Assembly: GCF_025933915.1 (NCBI RefSeq)
Contig: NZ_JAICZA010000006.1
Location: 1 to 64,000 of the forward strand
Length of the DNA stretch: 64,000 bases
From: Mycobacterium sp.
GTDB lineage: Bacteria; Actinomycetota; Actinomycetes; Mycobacteriales; Mycobacteriaceae
Direction: 5' to 3'
Positions within the stretch are counted from its first letter, which is position 1; every line of letters begins with the position of its first letter. This document shows, one piece after another, positions 1 to 9,228 of the stretch. Position numbers and translations under genes: made by a program. A model generated the notes under the pieces. The model was not told the DNA's origin. It searched no databases and was given only the letters and a program-made list of their open reading frames with translations.

Positions 1-510
1 ACCGCGATGCTGGACGCGGTCGGCTCCGATCTGCGGGAGTTGGCGTCCGCCTGCTCTCAATTGGTCGCTGATACCGGCGGGGTGATCGACGCCGCCGCGG
101 TGCGCCGTTATCACAGCGGCAAGGCTGAGGTGAAGGGCTTTGACATCGCCGACAAGGCGGTGGTCGGCGACATCGAAGGAGCCGCCGAGGCGCTGCGGTG
201 GGCGATGATGCGGGGGGAGCCCCTGGTGGTGCTGGCGGACGCGCTGGCCGAGGCGATTCACACCATCGGCCGCGTCGGCCCGCTGTCGGGGGATCCCTAC
301 CGGCTGGCGTCCCAGCTGGGAATGCCACCCTGGCGGGTGCAGAAGGCCCAGAAACAGGCCCGGCATTGGTCGCGCGACACGGTCGCGACGGCGATGAAGG
401 TTGTGGCCGCGCTCAACGCGAACGTCAAGGGGGCGGTGGCGGACGCCGACTATGCCCTGGAATCCGCGGTCAGAAAGGTTGCCGAGCTAGCCGCCCAGCG
501 CAGCCGATGA
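1..510 (+). CDS. holA: DNA polymerase III subunit delta, C-terminal part (5' truncated by window)
   Basis: This is the C-terminal ~170 residues of the clamp-loader delta subunit. The reading frame is open from base 1, so the start lies outside the window. The helical C-terminal region is visible: [19 protein letters not shown], then [20 protein letters not shown], which in delta subunits is the segment joining the clamp-loader collar. In the cell it opens the beta clamp at primed DNA. It converges on rpsT with only 15 bases between stop codons, the same neighbour pair as Rv2413c/rpsT in M. tuberculosis. Assignment rests on sequence plus this synteny; the ATPase-like N-terminal domain cannot be seen. 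Confidence 0.88.
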   Translation, partial: TAMLDAVGSDLRELASACSQLVADTGGVIDAAAVRRYHSGKAEVKGFDIADKAVVGDIEGAAEALRWAMMRGEPLVVLADALAEAIHTIGRVGPLSGDPYRLASQLGMPPWRVQKAQKQARHWSRDTVATAMKVVAALNANVKGAVADADYALESAVRKVAELAAQRSR

Positions 511-525
511 CGTCGGCGGTAGGCC

Positions 526-786
526 TCAGAGCTTGTTGAGGGCCTGCGCCAGCGACGACTTCTTGTTGGCCGCCTGATTCTTGTGGATCACGCCCTTACT
601 GGCGGCCTTGTCCAGCTTGCGGTTGGTCGACACCAGCAACTCGGCGGCCTTGTCTTTGTCCCCGGCGCCGGCGGCCTCGCGGAACGCGCGGACAGCGGTG
701 CGCAGCGACGACTTCACCGACTTGTTGCGCAGGCGAGCGCGCTCGTTCGTCTTGTTGCGCTTCTGCTGCGACTTGATGTTGGCCAC
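526..786 (-). CDS. rpsT: 30S ribosomal protein S20
   Basis: An 86-residue, very basic protein beginning [18 protein letters not shown], the hallmark N-terminus of S20, which binds 16S rRNA in the body of the small subunit. Length matches the family (about 86-90). It is monocistronic, convergent with holA and divergent from the ATP-grasp gene at 931, so the ~140-base gap at 787-930 must hold both promoters. The start codon is clear because the family N-terminus begins exactly at the ATG. Confidence 0.97.
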   Translation of the reverse strand: MANIKSQQKRNKTNERARLRNKSVKSSLRTAVRAFREAAGAGDKDKAAELLVSTNRKLDKAASKGVIHKNQAANKKSSLAQALNKL

Positions 787-930
787 GCTCGAGTTCCTTC
801 TTCGATCAGACGTTTGGTTGGGCGCCGGAAACCACCACAGCGATTGCCCAGGTTATCAGTGAGTTACGTTTTCTCCCAAAACGGGAACACGTGGGCTGCC
901 AGAACGTCAATTTGAGGCAGCATCTGCACA

Positions 931-2607
931 GTGAGTCTGACGAACCAGCTTGAGGAGACCACGCGGGGTTTTCGTGCTGCGCGCTCTGAGCGCATTTTCG
1001 GCGGATACAACACGTCCTCGGACGCCTACGAGATGGCCTTCGATGAGATGTTCGACGCCCAGGGCGCGGTTCGCGGCCCCTACAAGGGCATCTATGCCGA
1101 GCTCGCGCCGTCGGACGCCTCGGAGCTGAAAGCCCGCGCCGAAGCGCTCTCCCGCGCATTCCTCGATCAGGGCATCACCTTCTCGCTGTCGGGCCAGGAG
1201 CGGCCGTTTCCGCTGGACTTGGTGCCGAGGGTCATCTCCGCGGCCGAGTGGACCAAGCTGGAGCGCGGTATCACCCAGCGGGTCAAGGCGCTCGAGATGT
1301 ACCTCGATGACATCTACGGCGATCAGGAAATCCTCAACGACGGGGTGATCCCGCGCCGCTTGATCACCTCCTGCGAGCATTTTCACCGCCAGGCGATGGG
1401 CATCGTGCCGCCCAACGGCGTGCGGATCCACGTCGCCGGCATCGACTTGATTCGCGACGAAAAGGGCAATTTCCGGGTCCTCGAGGACAACCTGCGCTCG
1501 CCGTCGGGCGTCTCCTACGTGATGGAGAACCGGCGCACCATGGCGCGCGTCTTCCCGAACCTGTTCGCCACCCATCGCGTGCGCTCGGTGGACGATTACG
1601 CCGCCCACCTGCTGCGGGCGCTGCGCAGCTCCGCGGCCACCAACGAGGCCGACCCCACGGTGGTGGTGCTGACCCCGGGCGTCTACAACTCGGCGTATTT
1701 CGAGCATTCCCTGCTGGCCCGTCAGATGGGGGTCGAGCTGGTCGAAGGACGCGACCTGTTTTGCCGCGACAACCAGGTGTATATGCGCACCACCGAGGGG
1801 GAGCGCCAGGTCGACGTGATCTATCGGCGCATCGACGACGCCTTCCTGGACCCGCTGCAGTTCCGTGCCGACTCCGTGTTGGGGGTGGCGGGCTTGGTCA
1901 ACGCCGCTCGCGCCGGGAACGTCGTCATCTCCAGCGCGATCGGCAACGGCGTCGGCGACGACAAACTCGTCTACACCTACGTGCCCACCATGATCGAGTA
2001 CTACCTGGGCGAAAAGCCGCTGCTGGCCAACGTGGAGACGCTGCGCTGCTGGCTCGACGACGAACGCGAAGAGGTGCTCGACCGGATCGACGAGCTGGTC
2101 CTCAAGCCGGTCGAGGGATCCGGCGGCTACGGGATCGTGTTCGGTCCGGAGGCCTCCCAGAAGGAGTTGGCGGTCGCCGCCAAGAAGATTCGCGACGATC
2201 CGCGGAGCTGGATCGCCCAGCCGATGATGGAACTGTCGACCGTGCCGACGCAGGTCGGCAGCGCGCTGGCGCCCCGCTACGTCGACCTGCGCCCGTTCGC
2301 GGTCAACGACGGCAACGACGTGTGGGTGTTGCCCGGCGGGCTGACGCGGGTGGCGCTGGTCGAGGGGTCACGGGTGGTCAACTCCAGCCAGGGCGGTGGC
2401 TCGAAGGACACCTGGGTGTTGGCATCGCGGGCGTCGGCCGGCGACCATGAGCTCGAGGCGGCGGAGGTGGTGCGCTCGTTGCCGTCCTCCATGCCCGACC
2501 CCATGTTGGACGACTCGCCGCCGCTGACGCCGCAACAGCCGCAACCCACCGAACAGCCTCTCCGCGAGCAGCTCGAGCAACAGCAGCAGCGCAGGGTGGT
2601 GCGCTGA
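931..2607 (+). CDS. circularly permuted ATP-grasp protein (Rv2411c type)
   Basis: A 558-residue member of the circularly permuted ATP-grasp family (former DUF404/DUF407). Recognisable segments are RVLEDNLRSPSGVSYVMEN and DELVLKPVEGSGGYGIVFG, the latter being the nucleotide-binding lysine/glycine segment. The last ~30 residues are a Gln/Pro-rich tail that looks disordered. ATP-grasp enzymes ligate a carboxylate to an amine or thiol; the substrate here is unknown. It is the first gene of a tight operon with the alpha-E and transglutaminase genes (stop/start overlaps), a trio conserved in many bacteria and inferred to act in peptide tagging or modification. The start is GTG with a weak, distant ribosome site, so a downstream start is possible. 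Confidence 0.9.
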   Translation: MSLTNQLEETTRGFRAARSERIFGGYNTSSDAYEMAFDEMFDAQGAVRGPYKGIYAELAPSDASELKARAEALSRAFLDQGITFSLSGQERPFPLDLVPRVISAAEWTKLERGITQRVKALEMYLDDIYGDQEILNDGVIPRRLITSCEHFHRQAMGIVPPNGVRIHVAGIDLIRDEKGNFRVLEDNLRSPSGVSYVMENRRTMARVFPNLFATHRVRSVDDYAAHLLRALRSSAATNEADPTVVVLTPGVYNSAYFEHSLLARQMGVELVEGRDLFCRDNQVYMRTTEGERQVDVIYRRIDDAFLDPLQFRADSVLGVAGLVNAARAGNVVISSAIGNGVGDDKLVYTYVPTMIEYYLGEKPLLANVETLRCWLDDEREEVLDRIDELVLKPVEGSGGYGIVFGPEASQKELAVAAKKIRDDPRSWIAQPMMELSTVPTQVGSALAPRYVDLRPFAVNDGNDVWVLPGGLTRVALVEGSRVVNSSQGGGSKDTWVLASRASAGDHELEAAEVVRSLPSSMPDPMLDDSPPLTPQQPQPTEQPLREQLEQQQQRRVVR

Positions 2608-3584
2608 TGCTGGCGCGTAACGCCGAGGCGCTCTACTGGATCGGCCGCTACGTCGAGCGCGCCGACGACACCGCGCGAATTCTGGACGTGGCGCTGCACC
2701 AATTGCTCGAGGATTCCAGCGTCGACCCGGATCAGGCTTCGCGGCTGCTGCTGCGGGTGCTCGGCATCGACCCGCCGGACCATGACCTGGACGTGTGGTC
2801 GTTGACCGATTTGGTGGCCTATAGCACCAACGCCCAGGGTGGGTGCTCGATCGTCGACGCCATCACCGCGGCACGGGAAAACGCGAAGTCGGCGCGGGAG
2901 GTGACGTCCAGCGAGATATGGGAGTGCCTCAACACCACCTACCACGCCCTGCCCGAACGCGAACGCGCCGCCAAACGACTTGGGCCACACGACTTCCTGT
3001 CGTTCGTCGAGCGGCGGGCGGCGATGTTCGCCGGCTTGGCCGACTCGACGCTGTCGCGCGACGACGGATATCGCTTCATGGTGTTGGGCCGGGCGATCGA
3101 GCGGGTCGACATGACCGTGCGGCTGTTGCTGTCGCGGGTCGGGGACAGCGCCTCGTCCCCGGCGTGGGTGACGCTGCTGCGCTCGGCGGGTGCGCACGAT
3201 ACCTACCTGCGCACCTACCGCGGTGTGCTCGATGCGGGCCGAGTGGTCGAGTTCATGCTGCTCGACCGGCTGTTTCCGCGTTCGGTGTTCTATTCGCTGC
3301 GGCTGGCCGAACACAACCTCGACGAACTGGTCCACACTCGGCAGAGCCGGATCGGGGCCACCGCGGAGGCCCAGCGGTTGCTCGGGCAGGCCCGCAGCGA
3401 ATTGGAGTTCGTCCAGCCCGGCGTGCTGCTGGAGACGTTGGAAAGCCGATTGGCGGGCCTGCAGCGCACCTGCCGCGATGTCGCAGAGGCCTTGGCGCTG
3501 CAGTACTTTCACGTCACGCCGTGGGTGGCGTGGTCGGATGCCGGCCGGCGCGCCCGACTGGTCAGCAGGAAAGAGAACGGCTGA
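2607..3584 (+). CDS. alpha-E domain protein (Rv2410c type)
   Basis: A 325-residue, all-helical alpha-E domain (DUF403) protein. It opens with MLARNAEALYWIGRYVERADDTARI, the typical family N-terminus. Biochemical role is not established; the family almost always travels with circularly permuted ATP-grasp and transglutaminase-like proteins, as here, and is inferred to be part of the same peptide-modifying system. The ATG at 2607 overlaps the stop of the upstream gene, and its own stop overlaps the next ATG at 3584 (TGATG), so the three proteins are translationally coupled. Confidence 0.9.
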   Translation: MLARNAEALYWIGRYVERADDTARILDVALHQLLEDSSVDPDQASRLLLRVLGIDPPDHDLDVWSLTDLVAYSTNAQGGCSIVDAITAARENAKSAREVTSSEIWECLNTTYHALPERERAAKRLGPHDFLSFVERRAAMFAGLADSTLSRDDGYRFMVLGRAIERVDMTVRLLLSRVGDSASSPAWVTLLRSAGAHDTYLRTYRGVLDAGRVVEFMLLDRLFPRSVFYSLRLAEHNLDELVHTRQSRIGATAEAQRLLGQARSELEFVQPGVLLETLESRLAGLQRTCRDVAEALALQYFHVTPWVAWSDAGRRARLVSRKENG

Positions 3585-4423
3585 TGTGGCGGCTGCGGGT
3601 GGTGCACACCACGGGGTACGCCTACCAGTCGCCGGTGACCGCCTCCTACAACGAAGCCCGGCTGACCCCGCGGTCGAACAACCGCCAGAACGTCATCCTC
3701 AACCGCGTCGAAACCATCCCGGCGACCCGGTCCTACCGCTACATCGACTATTGGGGCACCGCGGTGACGGCGTTCGACCTGCACGCGCCGCACACCGATC
3801 TCACGGTGATGTCCTCCTCGGTCGTCGAGACCGAGCGCGCCGAGCCGGTGGCCACCGAGGTGGGCTGGAGCGATCTGCGCTCGGATGCGGTGATCGACCG
3901 CTTCGACGACCTGCTCCGCCCCACGGAGCACACCCCGGCCAGCAAGCGGGTGGCGTCGGTGGGCAAGAAGCTCAGCAAAACCCACGGGCCGGCCGAAGCC
4001 GTTGTCGCCGCGTCCAATTGGGTGCGCGACGAGCTGGACTACCTTCCGGGAACCACCAGCGTGCACTCGTCCGGTCTGGACGCGCTCAAAGAGGGCAAGG
4101 GCGTCTGCCAGGACTTCGTGCACCTGTCGTTGATGTTGTTGCGCGGCATGGGGATTCCCGCGCACTACGTGTCGGGCTACGTGCATCCCAAACCTGACGC
4201 CGCCGTCGGGGACACCGTGGACGGGCGAAGTCACGCCTGGATCGAGGCATGGACGGGCGCGTGGTGGAGCTATGACCCCACGAACGACGCCGAGATCACC
4301 GAGCAGTACGTCGGCGTGGGGGCGGGCCGCGACTACGCCGACGTTTCCCCGTTGAAAGGCATCTACTCCGGAGAGGGCGCCACCGACCTGGACGTGACCG
4401 TGGAGGTCACCCGGCTCGCCTAG
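3584..4423 (+). CDS. transglutaminase-like cysteine peptidase family protein (Rv2409c type)
   Basis: A 279-residue protein starting MWRLRVVHTTGYAYQSPV, an N-terminal beta region typical of bacterial transglutaminase-like proteins. The Cys-His-Asp centre is visible: Cys in GKGVCQDFVHLSL, His in GRSHAWIEAW and Asp in SYDPTND. These proteins cleave or crosslink peptides; the partner substrate is presumed to be made by the ATP-grasp protein two genes upstream. I take the ATG at 3584, which overlaps the alpha-E stop. No signal peptide is evident, so a cytoplasmic location is likely. Confidence 0.9.
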   Translation: MWRLRVVHTTGYAYQSPVTASYNEARLTPRSNNRQNVILNRVETIPATRSYRYIDYWGTAVTAFDLHAPHTDLTVMSSSVVETERAEPVATEVGWSDLRSDAVIDRFDDLLRPTEHTPASKRVASVGKKLSKTHGPAEAVVAASNWVRDELDYLPGTTSVHSSGLDALKEGKGVCQDFVHLSLMLLRGMGIPAHYVSGYVHPKPDAAVGDTVDGRSHAWIEAWTGAWWSYDPTNDAEITEQYVGVGAGRDYADVSPLKGIYSGEGATDLDVTVEVTRLA

Positions 4424-4439
4424 CGGGTAATACCGTTGC

Positions 4440-5153
4440 GTGATGAACGATGCACCCGAGGGCGCGACTCGGCTCGACGCGAGCCACCCCGGCCGCGGCG
4501 GGCCGCCCCTGACGTCGCTTTCCCTGCTCTGCATCGGCCTGCTGTTCGGCGGGATCGCGATCGGAGTCGGGATGGGTGGCGTCATGCCGTTGCCGTACGG
4601 CCCGGCGAGTGCGGTGGCGGCGTACGTGCGTGCCCAGCCGGCGGCGGTGCGCGTCATCGCCGTCGCGACGTTCGCGTCGTCGGTCCCGTTGGCGATCTAC
4701 GCGGCGACGGCCGGCGCGCGGTTGAGGCAACTCGGAGCCAGCGCCGCGGCCGCCACGATCGCGCTCACCGGCGGCATTTTGGCCGCCGGGGCGCTCGCTC
4801 TCGCCGGATTGCTGGGTTGGACGATGTCGTGGCCGGAAGTCAATGCCGACACTGCGTTGGTCAGAGCGCTCTACCTGCTGGCCTTTCTCACCGGCGGCGC
4901 GGGCCACATCGTGGCGTTGGGCCTGCTGGTGGCCGCGATGGCGGCGCCCGGGGCCACCCGGGGAGTGCTACCCCGGCCGGTCGCCCGGATCGGCCTGGCG
5001 ACGGCCGTCCTCGCCGAATCGGCGGTGGCGGTGCTGATCCGGCCCGCGCTGGGTGTCATATTGCCGATCGCGCGGGTCTCGGTGTTGACCTGGTTGGTAG
5101 CGGCCGCTGTCTCTATAACCCGTGCGGCACAACGGGATTCGTCGGTCCGGTGA
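4440..5153 (+). CDS. multi-pass membrane protein of unknown function
   Basis: A 237-residue hydrophobic protein with about six membrane spans: near residues 27-47 (LSLLCIGLLFGGIAIGVG), 70-90, 103-125, 142-165, 184-200 and 208-226. It has no domain I recognise. It starts GTG-ATG (4440 or 4443) 16 bases after the transglutaminase gene, so it may be the last gene of that operon. In M. tuberculosis the equivalent place holds PE24, so this is a lineage difference. Confidence 0.65.
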   Translation: MMNDAPEGATRLDASHPGRGGPPLTSLSLLCIGLLFGGIAIGVGMGGVMPLPYGPASAVAAYVRAQPAAVRVIAVATFASSVPLAIYAATAGARLRQLGASAAAATIALTGGILAAGALALAGLLGWTMSWPEVNADTALVRALYLLAFLTGGAGHIVALGLLVAAMAAPGATRGVLPRPVARIGLATAVLAESAVAVLIRPALGVILPIARVSVLTWLVAAAVSITRAAQRDSSVR

Positions 5154-5165
5154 GCGTCGGCAGTG

Positions 5166-6008
5166 TCAGGATTGTGCGTCCACCTGAATCCGGTGCAGGT
5201 CGTCGCCGAGCTCGATGCGTCCACCGAATTCTCCGGCCGCGAGCGCGCGCCACTGTTCTTCCTGGCCGGGCACGAGCGCCGGCACATAGTGCGTCATGAC
5301 CAGGGTGTCCACGCCCGCGCGGGCCGCGGTGGCGGCCGCCTCTTCCACCGACGAGTGGTAATCGCAGATGTCGACGAGCCGCTGCTGCGGGATGGTGGCG
5401 ACGATGTCCTTGCGGATCACGGTGTGCACCAGTGCGCCGGCACCGGCCGCCAGCTCGTCCAGGCTCGCGCACGGCACGGTGTCGCCGGCGAGCACCACCG
5501 ACGCCGCCTCGTATTCGATGCGGAATCCGATGGTCGGGGCCACCGGCCGGTGATCGGTGGGGGCCACCCGGATCGCGACGCCGTCGCGGTCCCATACGGG
5601 ACCCTCGGTGTATTCGCGGACCTCGACGGCCGGCGGCGCATTCAGGTCGGCGTGATGGGCGATCCGGTAGCCGATGTCGTGGTGGAATGCCTTCAGCGTC
5701 GCCTCCACCAGCTCGCCCGTGCCGGGCGGCCCGATGATGGCCAGCGGCGCGGGATCGGGGATGAAGGTGCTGATCCACCGCGTGATGAGGACGTCGCCGA
5801 GGTCGCCGACGTGATCGCTGTGCAGGTGGGTGAGCAGTAACGCCGACAATCCGGCCGCGCCCACCCCGACGGCCGCCGCGCGCTGGAGTACTCCACGCCC
5901 GCAGTCCACCAAAAACACCTGCCCGCCGGCCCGCACCAGGGTCGACGGCCCGGCGCGGTTCGGGTCGGGGATCGGACTTCCGGTGCCCAGCAGAGTGACC
6001 TCGATCAT
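5166..6008 (-). CDS. rnz: ribonuclease Z-type metallo-beta-lactamase fold hydrolase
   Basis: A 280-residue metallo-beta-lactamase-fold protein. The first strand [20 protein letters not shown] sets the start at 6008. The zinc motif [12 protein letters not shown] (HxHxDH) is intact, with further candidate ligands in the D of LAGDTVP and the H of MTHYVP near the C-terminus. RNase Z trims 3' ends of tRNA precursors; members without the extended exosite arm, like this one, may instead cleave other phosphodiesters, so the substrate is inferred. It corresponds in position to Rv2407, and converges on the membrane-protein gene with a 12-base gap. Confidence 0.85.
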   Translation of the reverse strand: MIEVTLLGTGSPIPDPNRAGPSTLVRAGGQVFLVDCGRGVLQRAAAVGVGAAGLSALLLTHLHSDHVGDLGDVLITRWISTFIPDPAPLAIIGPPGTGELVEATLKAFHHDIGYRIAHHADLNAPPAVEVREYTEGPVWDRDGVAIRVAPTDHRPVAPTIGFRIEYEAASVVLAGDTVPCASLDELAAGAGALVHTVIRKDIVATIPQQRLVDICDYHSSVEEAAATAARAGVDTLVMTHYVPALVPGQEEQWRALAAGEFGGRIELGDDLHRIQVDAQS

Positions 6009-6175
6009 GGCCCCATCTTGCAGGCCCACTCGTGAACAGTGGCCCAATCGAGCGATTCGGCCGGTCTTCGGCGCTTGGACACGATCTGTTCGCAGGTTCT
6101 GTTGGTGGCTTTGCCGCCGCGCGACTTAGCCGTAGCCTGGTGTGAAGCGGATCACAAACTCGGCTGGAGGCCTTG

Positions 6176-6604
6176 ATGCGGATAGCGGACGTTTTGCGGA
6201 ACAAGGGCGCGGCGGTGGTGACCATCAACCCGGACGCGACGGTTCGTGAGTTGCTTGCGGGTCTGACCGAGCAGAACATCGGCGCCATGGTGGTGGTCGG
6301 CGCCGAGGGCGTCGTCGGCATCGTGTCGGAGCGCGACGTCGTACGCCAGCTGCACACCCATGGGGCCAGCGTGCTGTCCCGCCCGGTGGCCAAGATCATG
6401 ACCAGCATGCTGGCCACGTGCACGAAGACCGACGAGGTCGACGCCATCAGTGTCCTGATGACCAAGAACCGGGTGCGCCACGTGCCGGTGCTGGACGGGA
6501 AAAAGCTGATCGGCATCGTCAGCATCGGTGACGTGGTGAAGACCCGGATGGAAGAACTCGAAGCCGAGCAACAGCAGCTGCAGTCCTACATCACTCAGGG
6601 CTGA
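6176..6604 (+). CDS. CBS-domain pair protein (Rv2406c type)
   Basis: A 142-residue stand-alone pair of CBS domains, MRIADVLRNKGAAVVTI...VREL (about 1-65) and KIMTSMLATCTKTDEVDA (about 70-135), ending in a Gln-rich helix. Each carries the G-x-V-S-x-x-D type loop (GIVSERDVVRQ, GIVSIGDVVKT) that in CBS proteins binds adenine nucleotides. It has no catalytic domain, so it is a probable nucleotide-sensing regulator of an unknown partner. A strong GGAGG lies 5 bases before the ATG, which decides the start over an upstream in-frame TTG. Confidence 0.9.
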   Translation: MRIADVLRNKGAAVVTINPDATVRELLAGLTEQNIGAMVVVGAEGVVGIVSERDVVRQLHTHGASVLSRPVAKIMTSMLATCTKTDEVDAISVLMTKNRVRHVPVLDGKKLIGIVSIGDVVKTRMEELEAEQQQLQSYITQG

Positions 6605-6619
6605 CGGGCCCGGCGGAAA

Positions 6620-7222
6620 TCAGCGCCAGGAGTAGTCGGCGCGCAGCCGGGCCGCCACCACATCGAAGATCTCGCGATCCAGGATGGCGCCCTCGCGGCG
6701 AATGCCCTCTTCGGGCACGTCGAGCACGCGGTCCAGCCGGACCCAGCTGGATCTTCCCTCGTAATCCCAACTGCCAGAACCGATTCCAATCCACTCGGGA
6801 TCGGCGGCGTGGCGTTCCTGGCTGGAGACCATCAACCCCAGCAGGACGCCGCGGTCACGCCCGACGACCAGCACGGGGCGGTCCTTGCCCCGGCTGGGAT
6901 CGTCCTCGTAGACCACCCACGTCCAGACGATCTCGCCGGGATCGGCGCGGCCGTCCAAGCTCGGCGCGTACACCAGCCTGCGGGCCCGCTGCGCGGTGGG
7001 CAGGCTGCTGCTGGTCACCGGCCGTCCGGTGACCGTCGCGTCGGACGGTGGCGGCGCCGCGGCGGCGATGACGTTCGCGGTGATCCGCACGGCCTGCTGC
7101 AGCTCGCGCAGGACGGTCTGGGAATTCTGTACGTGCCGCGCCAGCCGCGGGGCCCCGTTGAACACCAGATTCTCGGCAAACCGCTGGAACGTCTTCCACT
7201 GCGATTTCCGGGCAGAGGCCAT
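6620..7222 (-). CDS. PemK/MazF-like fold protein (Rv2405 type)
   Basis: A 200-residue protein. The N-terminal ~85 residues are polar, with a low-complexity linker. The C-terminal half has a PemK/MazF-type beta barrel signature: GEIVWTWVVYEDDPSRGKDRPVLVV in outline, followed by WVRLDRVLDV. Canonical MazF toxins are ~115 residues and come with an antitoxin. No antitoxin gene is adjacent, and the position is conserved in mycobacteria next to lepA, so toxin activity should not be assumed. The start at 7222 (MASARKSQW) is the first ATG that keeps a compact protein. Confidence 0.8.
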   Translation of the reverse strand: MASARKSQWKTFQRFAENLVFNGAPRLARHVQNSQTVLRELQQAVRITANVIAAAAPPPSDATVTGRPVTSSSLPTAQRARRLVYAPSLDGRADPGEIVWTWVVYEDDPSRGKDRPVLVVGRDRGVLLGLMVSSQERHAADPEWIGIGSGSWDYEGRSSWVRLDRVLDVPEEGIRREGAILDREIFDVVAARLRADYSWR

Positions 7223-7358
7223 GTTCGCAGCATAGACGCGAGCAACCGGGCGTGACTGTGTCCAAGTAGGTCTCCACGACCCTGCATAGATACGCTGGAC
7301 ATGCCCGCGAACCGCCAGTAAAACGGCCGCGCGGCGCCCCCCACGTTTGAAGTAGACC

Positions 7359-7372
7359 AGGAGATCCCCATC
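7359..7372 (+). promoter_or_regulatory. Shine-Dalgarno and ATC start of lepA
   Basis: AGGAG (7359-7363), a six-base spacer and then ATC (7370-7372). This is the only well-placed ribosome site upstream of the lepA GTPase domain, and no standard start codon is available in the frame. Confidence 0.6.
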
Positions 7373-9226
7373 AGCAGTTTCGCCGACAAGACCTTCACCG
7401 CGCCGGCGCAGATTCGGAACTTCTGCATCATCGCCCACATCGATCACGGCAAGTCGACGCTGGCCGACCGGATGCTGCAGCTCACCGGTGTCGTCGATGA
7501 GCGCTCGATGCGTGCCCAATACCTGGACCGGATGGACATCGAGCGCGAGCGCGGGATCACCATCAAGGCGCAGAACGTGCGGCTGCCGTGGAAAGTATCG
7601 GGGGACCAAGCCGCCGAAATGGACTATGTCCTGCATCTGATCGACACCCCGGGCCACGTCGACTTCACCTATGAGGTGTCGCGCGCGCTCGAGGCCTGCG
7701 AGGGCGCGGTGCTGCTGGTCGACGCCGCGCAGGGCATCGAGGCCCAGACCCTGGCCAACCTCTACCTGGCGCTGGACCGCGATCTGACGATCATCCCGGT
7801 GCTCAACAAGATCGACCTGCCGGCCGCCGACCCGGACCGCTACGCCGGTGAGCTCGCCCACATCATCGGCTGCGACCCGGACGATGTGCTGCGGGTGTCC
7901 GGCAAAACCGGTGCGGGAGTGGCGGAGCTGCTCGACGAGGTGGTGCGCCAGGTACCGCCCCCGCAGGGCAAGTCCGACGCGCCGCTGCGGGCGATGATCT
8001 TCGACTCGGTCTATGACATCTACCGCGGCGTGGTGACCTACGTCCGGGTCGTGGACGGAAAGATCACCCCGCGCGAGCGCATCGCGATGATGTCCACCGG
8101 CGCCACGCACGAACTGCTCGAGGTCGGCATCGTCTCGCCCGAACCGAAGGCCAGCGACGGCCTGGGTGTGGGCGAGGTCGGCTACCTGATCACCGGGGTC
8201 AAGGACGTCCGCCAGTCCAAGGTGGGTGACACCGTGACGACGGCCCGGCGCGGCGCCGCCGAAGCGCTGACCGGATACCGCGAACCCAAGCCGATGGTCT
8301 ACTCGGGTCTGTACCCCGTGGACGGTTCGGACTACCCGGACCTGCGCGACGCTTTGGACAGGCTGCAACTCAACGACGCGGCCCTGACTTACGAGCCGGA
8401 GACCTCGGTGGCGCTGGGCTTCGGATTCCGTTGTGGCTTCCTGGGTTTGCTGCACATGGAGATCACCCGTGAGCGCCTGGAGCGCGAATTCGACCTGGAT
8501 CTGATTTCGACCTCACCCAACGTGGTCTATCGCGTGATCAAAGAGGACGACACCGAAATCGTCGTGACCAACCCATCGGACTGGCCGGAGGGCAAGGTCC
8601 GCGCGGTGTACGAGCCGGTGGTGAAGACCACGATCATCGCGCCCAGCGAATTCATCGGCACCATCATGGAACTGTGCCAGTCGCGCCGCGGCGAGCTCGG
8701 GGGGATGGACTACCTGTCGCCCGAACGCGTCGAGCTGCGCTACACGATGCCGTTGGGCGAGATCATCTTCGACTTCTTCGACTCCCTGAAGTCACGCACC
8801 CGCGGCTACGCCAGCCTCGACTACGAGGAGGCCGGCGAGCAAGAGGCCCAGCTGGTCAAGGTCGACATCCTGTTGCAGGGCGAGGCGGTCGACGCGTTCA
8901 GCGCCATCGTGCACAAGGACGGTGCCTCCGCCTACGGCAACAAGATGACCACCAAGCTCAAAGAGCTGATCCCGCGCCAGCAGTTCGAGGTGCCGATCCA
9001 GGCGGCGATCGGATCGAAAATCATTGCGCGCGAGAACATCCGCGCCATCCGCAAGGACGTGCTGTCCAAGTGTTACGGGGGTGACATCACCCGCAAGCGC
9101 AAACTTCTGGAAAAGCAGAAGGAAGGCAAGAAGCGGATGAAGACCATCGGGCGGGTCGACGTGCCGCAGGAAGCGTTCGTCGCGGCGCTGTCCGCGGACG
9201 CGGCGGGGGACAAGGGCAAGAAGTAA
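7370..9226 (+). CDS. lepA: elongation factor 4 (LepA), probable ATC start
   Basis: A 618-residue translational GTPase that back-translocates or rescues stalled ribosomes. G1 [10 protein letters not shown]3 DTPGHVD and G4 NKID are all visible, as is the family C-terminus [20 protein letters not shown]. No ATG, GTG or TTG occurs in frame between the in-frame stop at 7319-7321 and the G1 motif; the first in-frame ATG (7472) falls after the P-loop and would destroy the enzyme. An AGGAG at 7359-7363 sits 6 bases before ATC 7370, giving [20 protein letters not shown] infer ATC initiation. A six-codon ATG mini-ORF (7301-7321) lies just upstream. Confidence 0.9.
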   Translation: MSSFADKTFTAPAQIRNFCIIAHIDHGKSTLADRMLQLTGVVDERSMRAQYLDRMDIERERGITIKAQNVRLPWKVSGDQAAEMDYVLHLIDTPGHVDFTYEVSRALEACEGAVLLVDAAQGIEAQTLANLYLALDRDLTIIPVLNKIDLPAADPDRYAGELAHIIGCDPDDVLRVSGKTGAGVAELLDEVVRQVPPPQGKSDAPLRAMIFDSVYDIYRGVVTYVRVVDGKITPRERIAMMSTGATHELLEVGIVSPEPKASDGLGVGEVGYLITGVKDVRQSKVGDTVTTARRGAAEALTGYREPKPMVYSGLYPVDGSDYPDLRDALDRLQLNDAALTYEPETSVALGFGFRCGFLGLLHMEITRERLEREFDLDLISTSPNVVYRVIKEDDTEIVVTNPSDWPEGKVRAVYEPVVKTTIIAPSEFIGTIMELCQSRRGELGGMDYLSPERVELRYTMPLGEIIFDFFDSLKSRTRGYASLDYEEAGEQEAQLVKVDILLQGEAVDAFSAIVHKDGASAYGNKMTTKLKELIPRQQFEVPIQAAIGSKIIARENIRAIRKDVLSKCYGGDITRKRKLLEKQKEGKKRMKTIGRVDVPQEAFVAALSADAAGDKGKK

Positions 9227-9228
9227 CG

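Noticed and set aside
907-1707. 266-residue open frame on the minus strand
   Set aside because: Shadow of the ATP-grasp gene, His/Arg-rich as expected from GC-rich antisense frames.
6620-7222. Active toxin-antitoxin module
   Set aside because: The PemK-like protein has no adjacent antitoxin gene and its position next to lepA is a conserved core location.
7472-9226. lepA starting at the first in-frame ATG
   Set aside because: That ATG follows the P-loop (AHIDHGKST), so the product would lack its GTP-binding motif.
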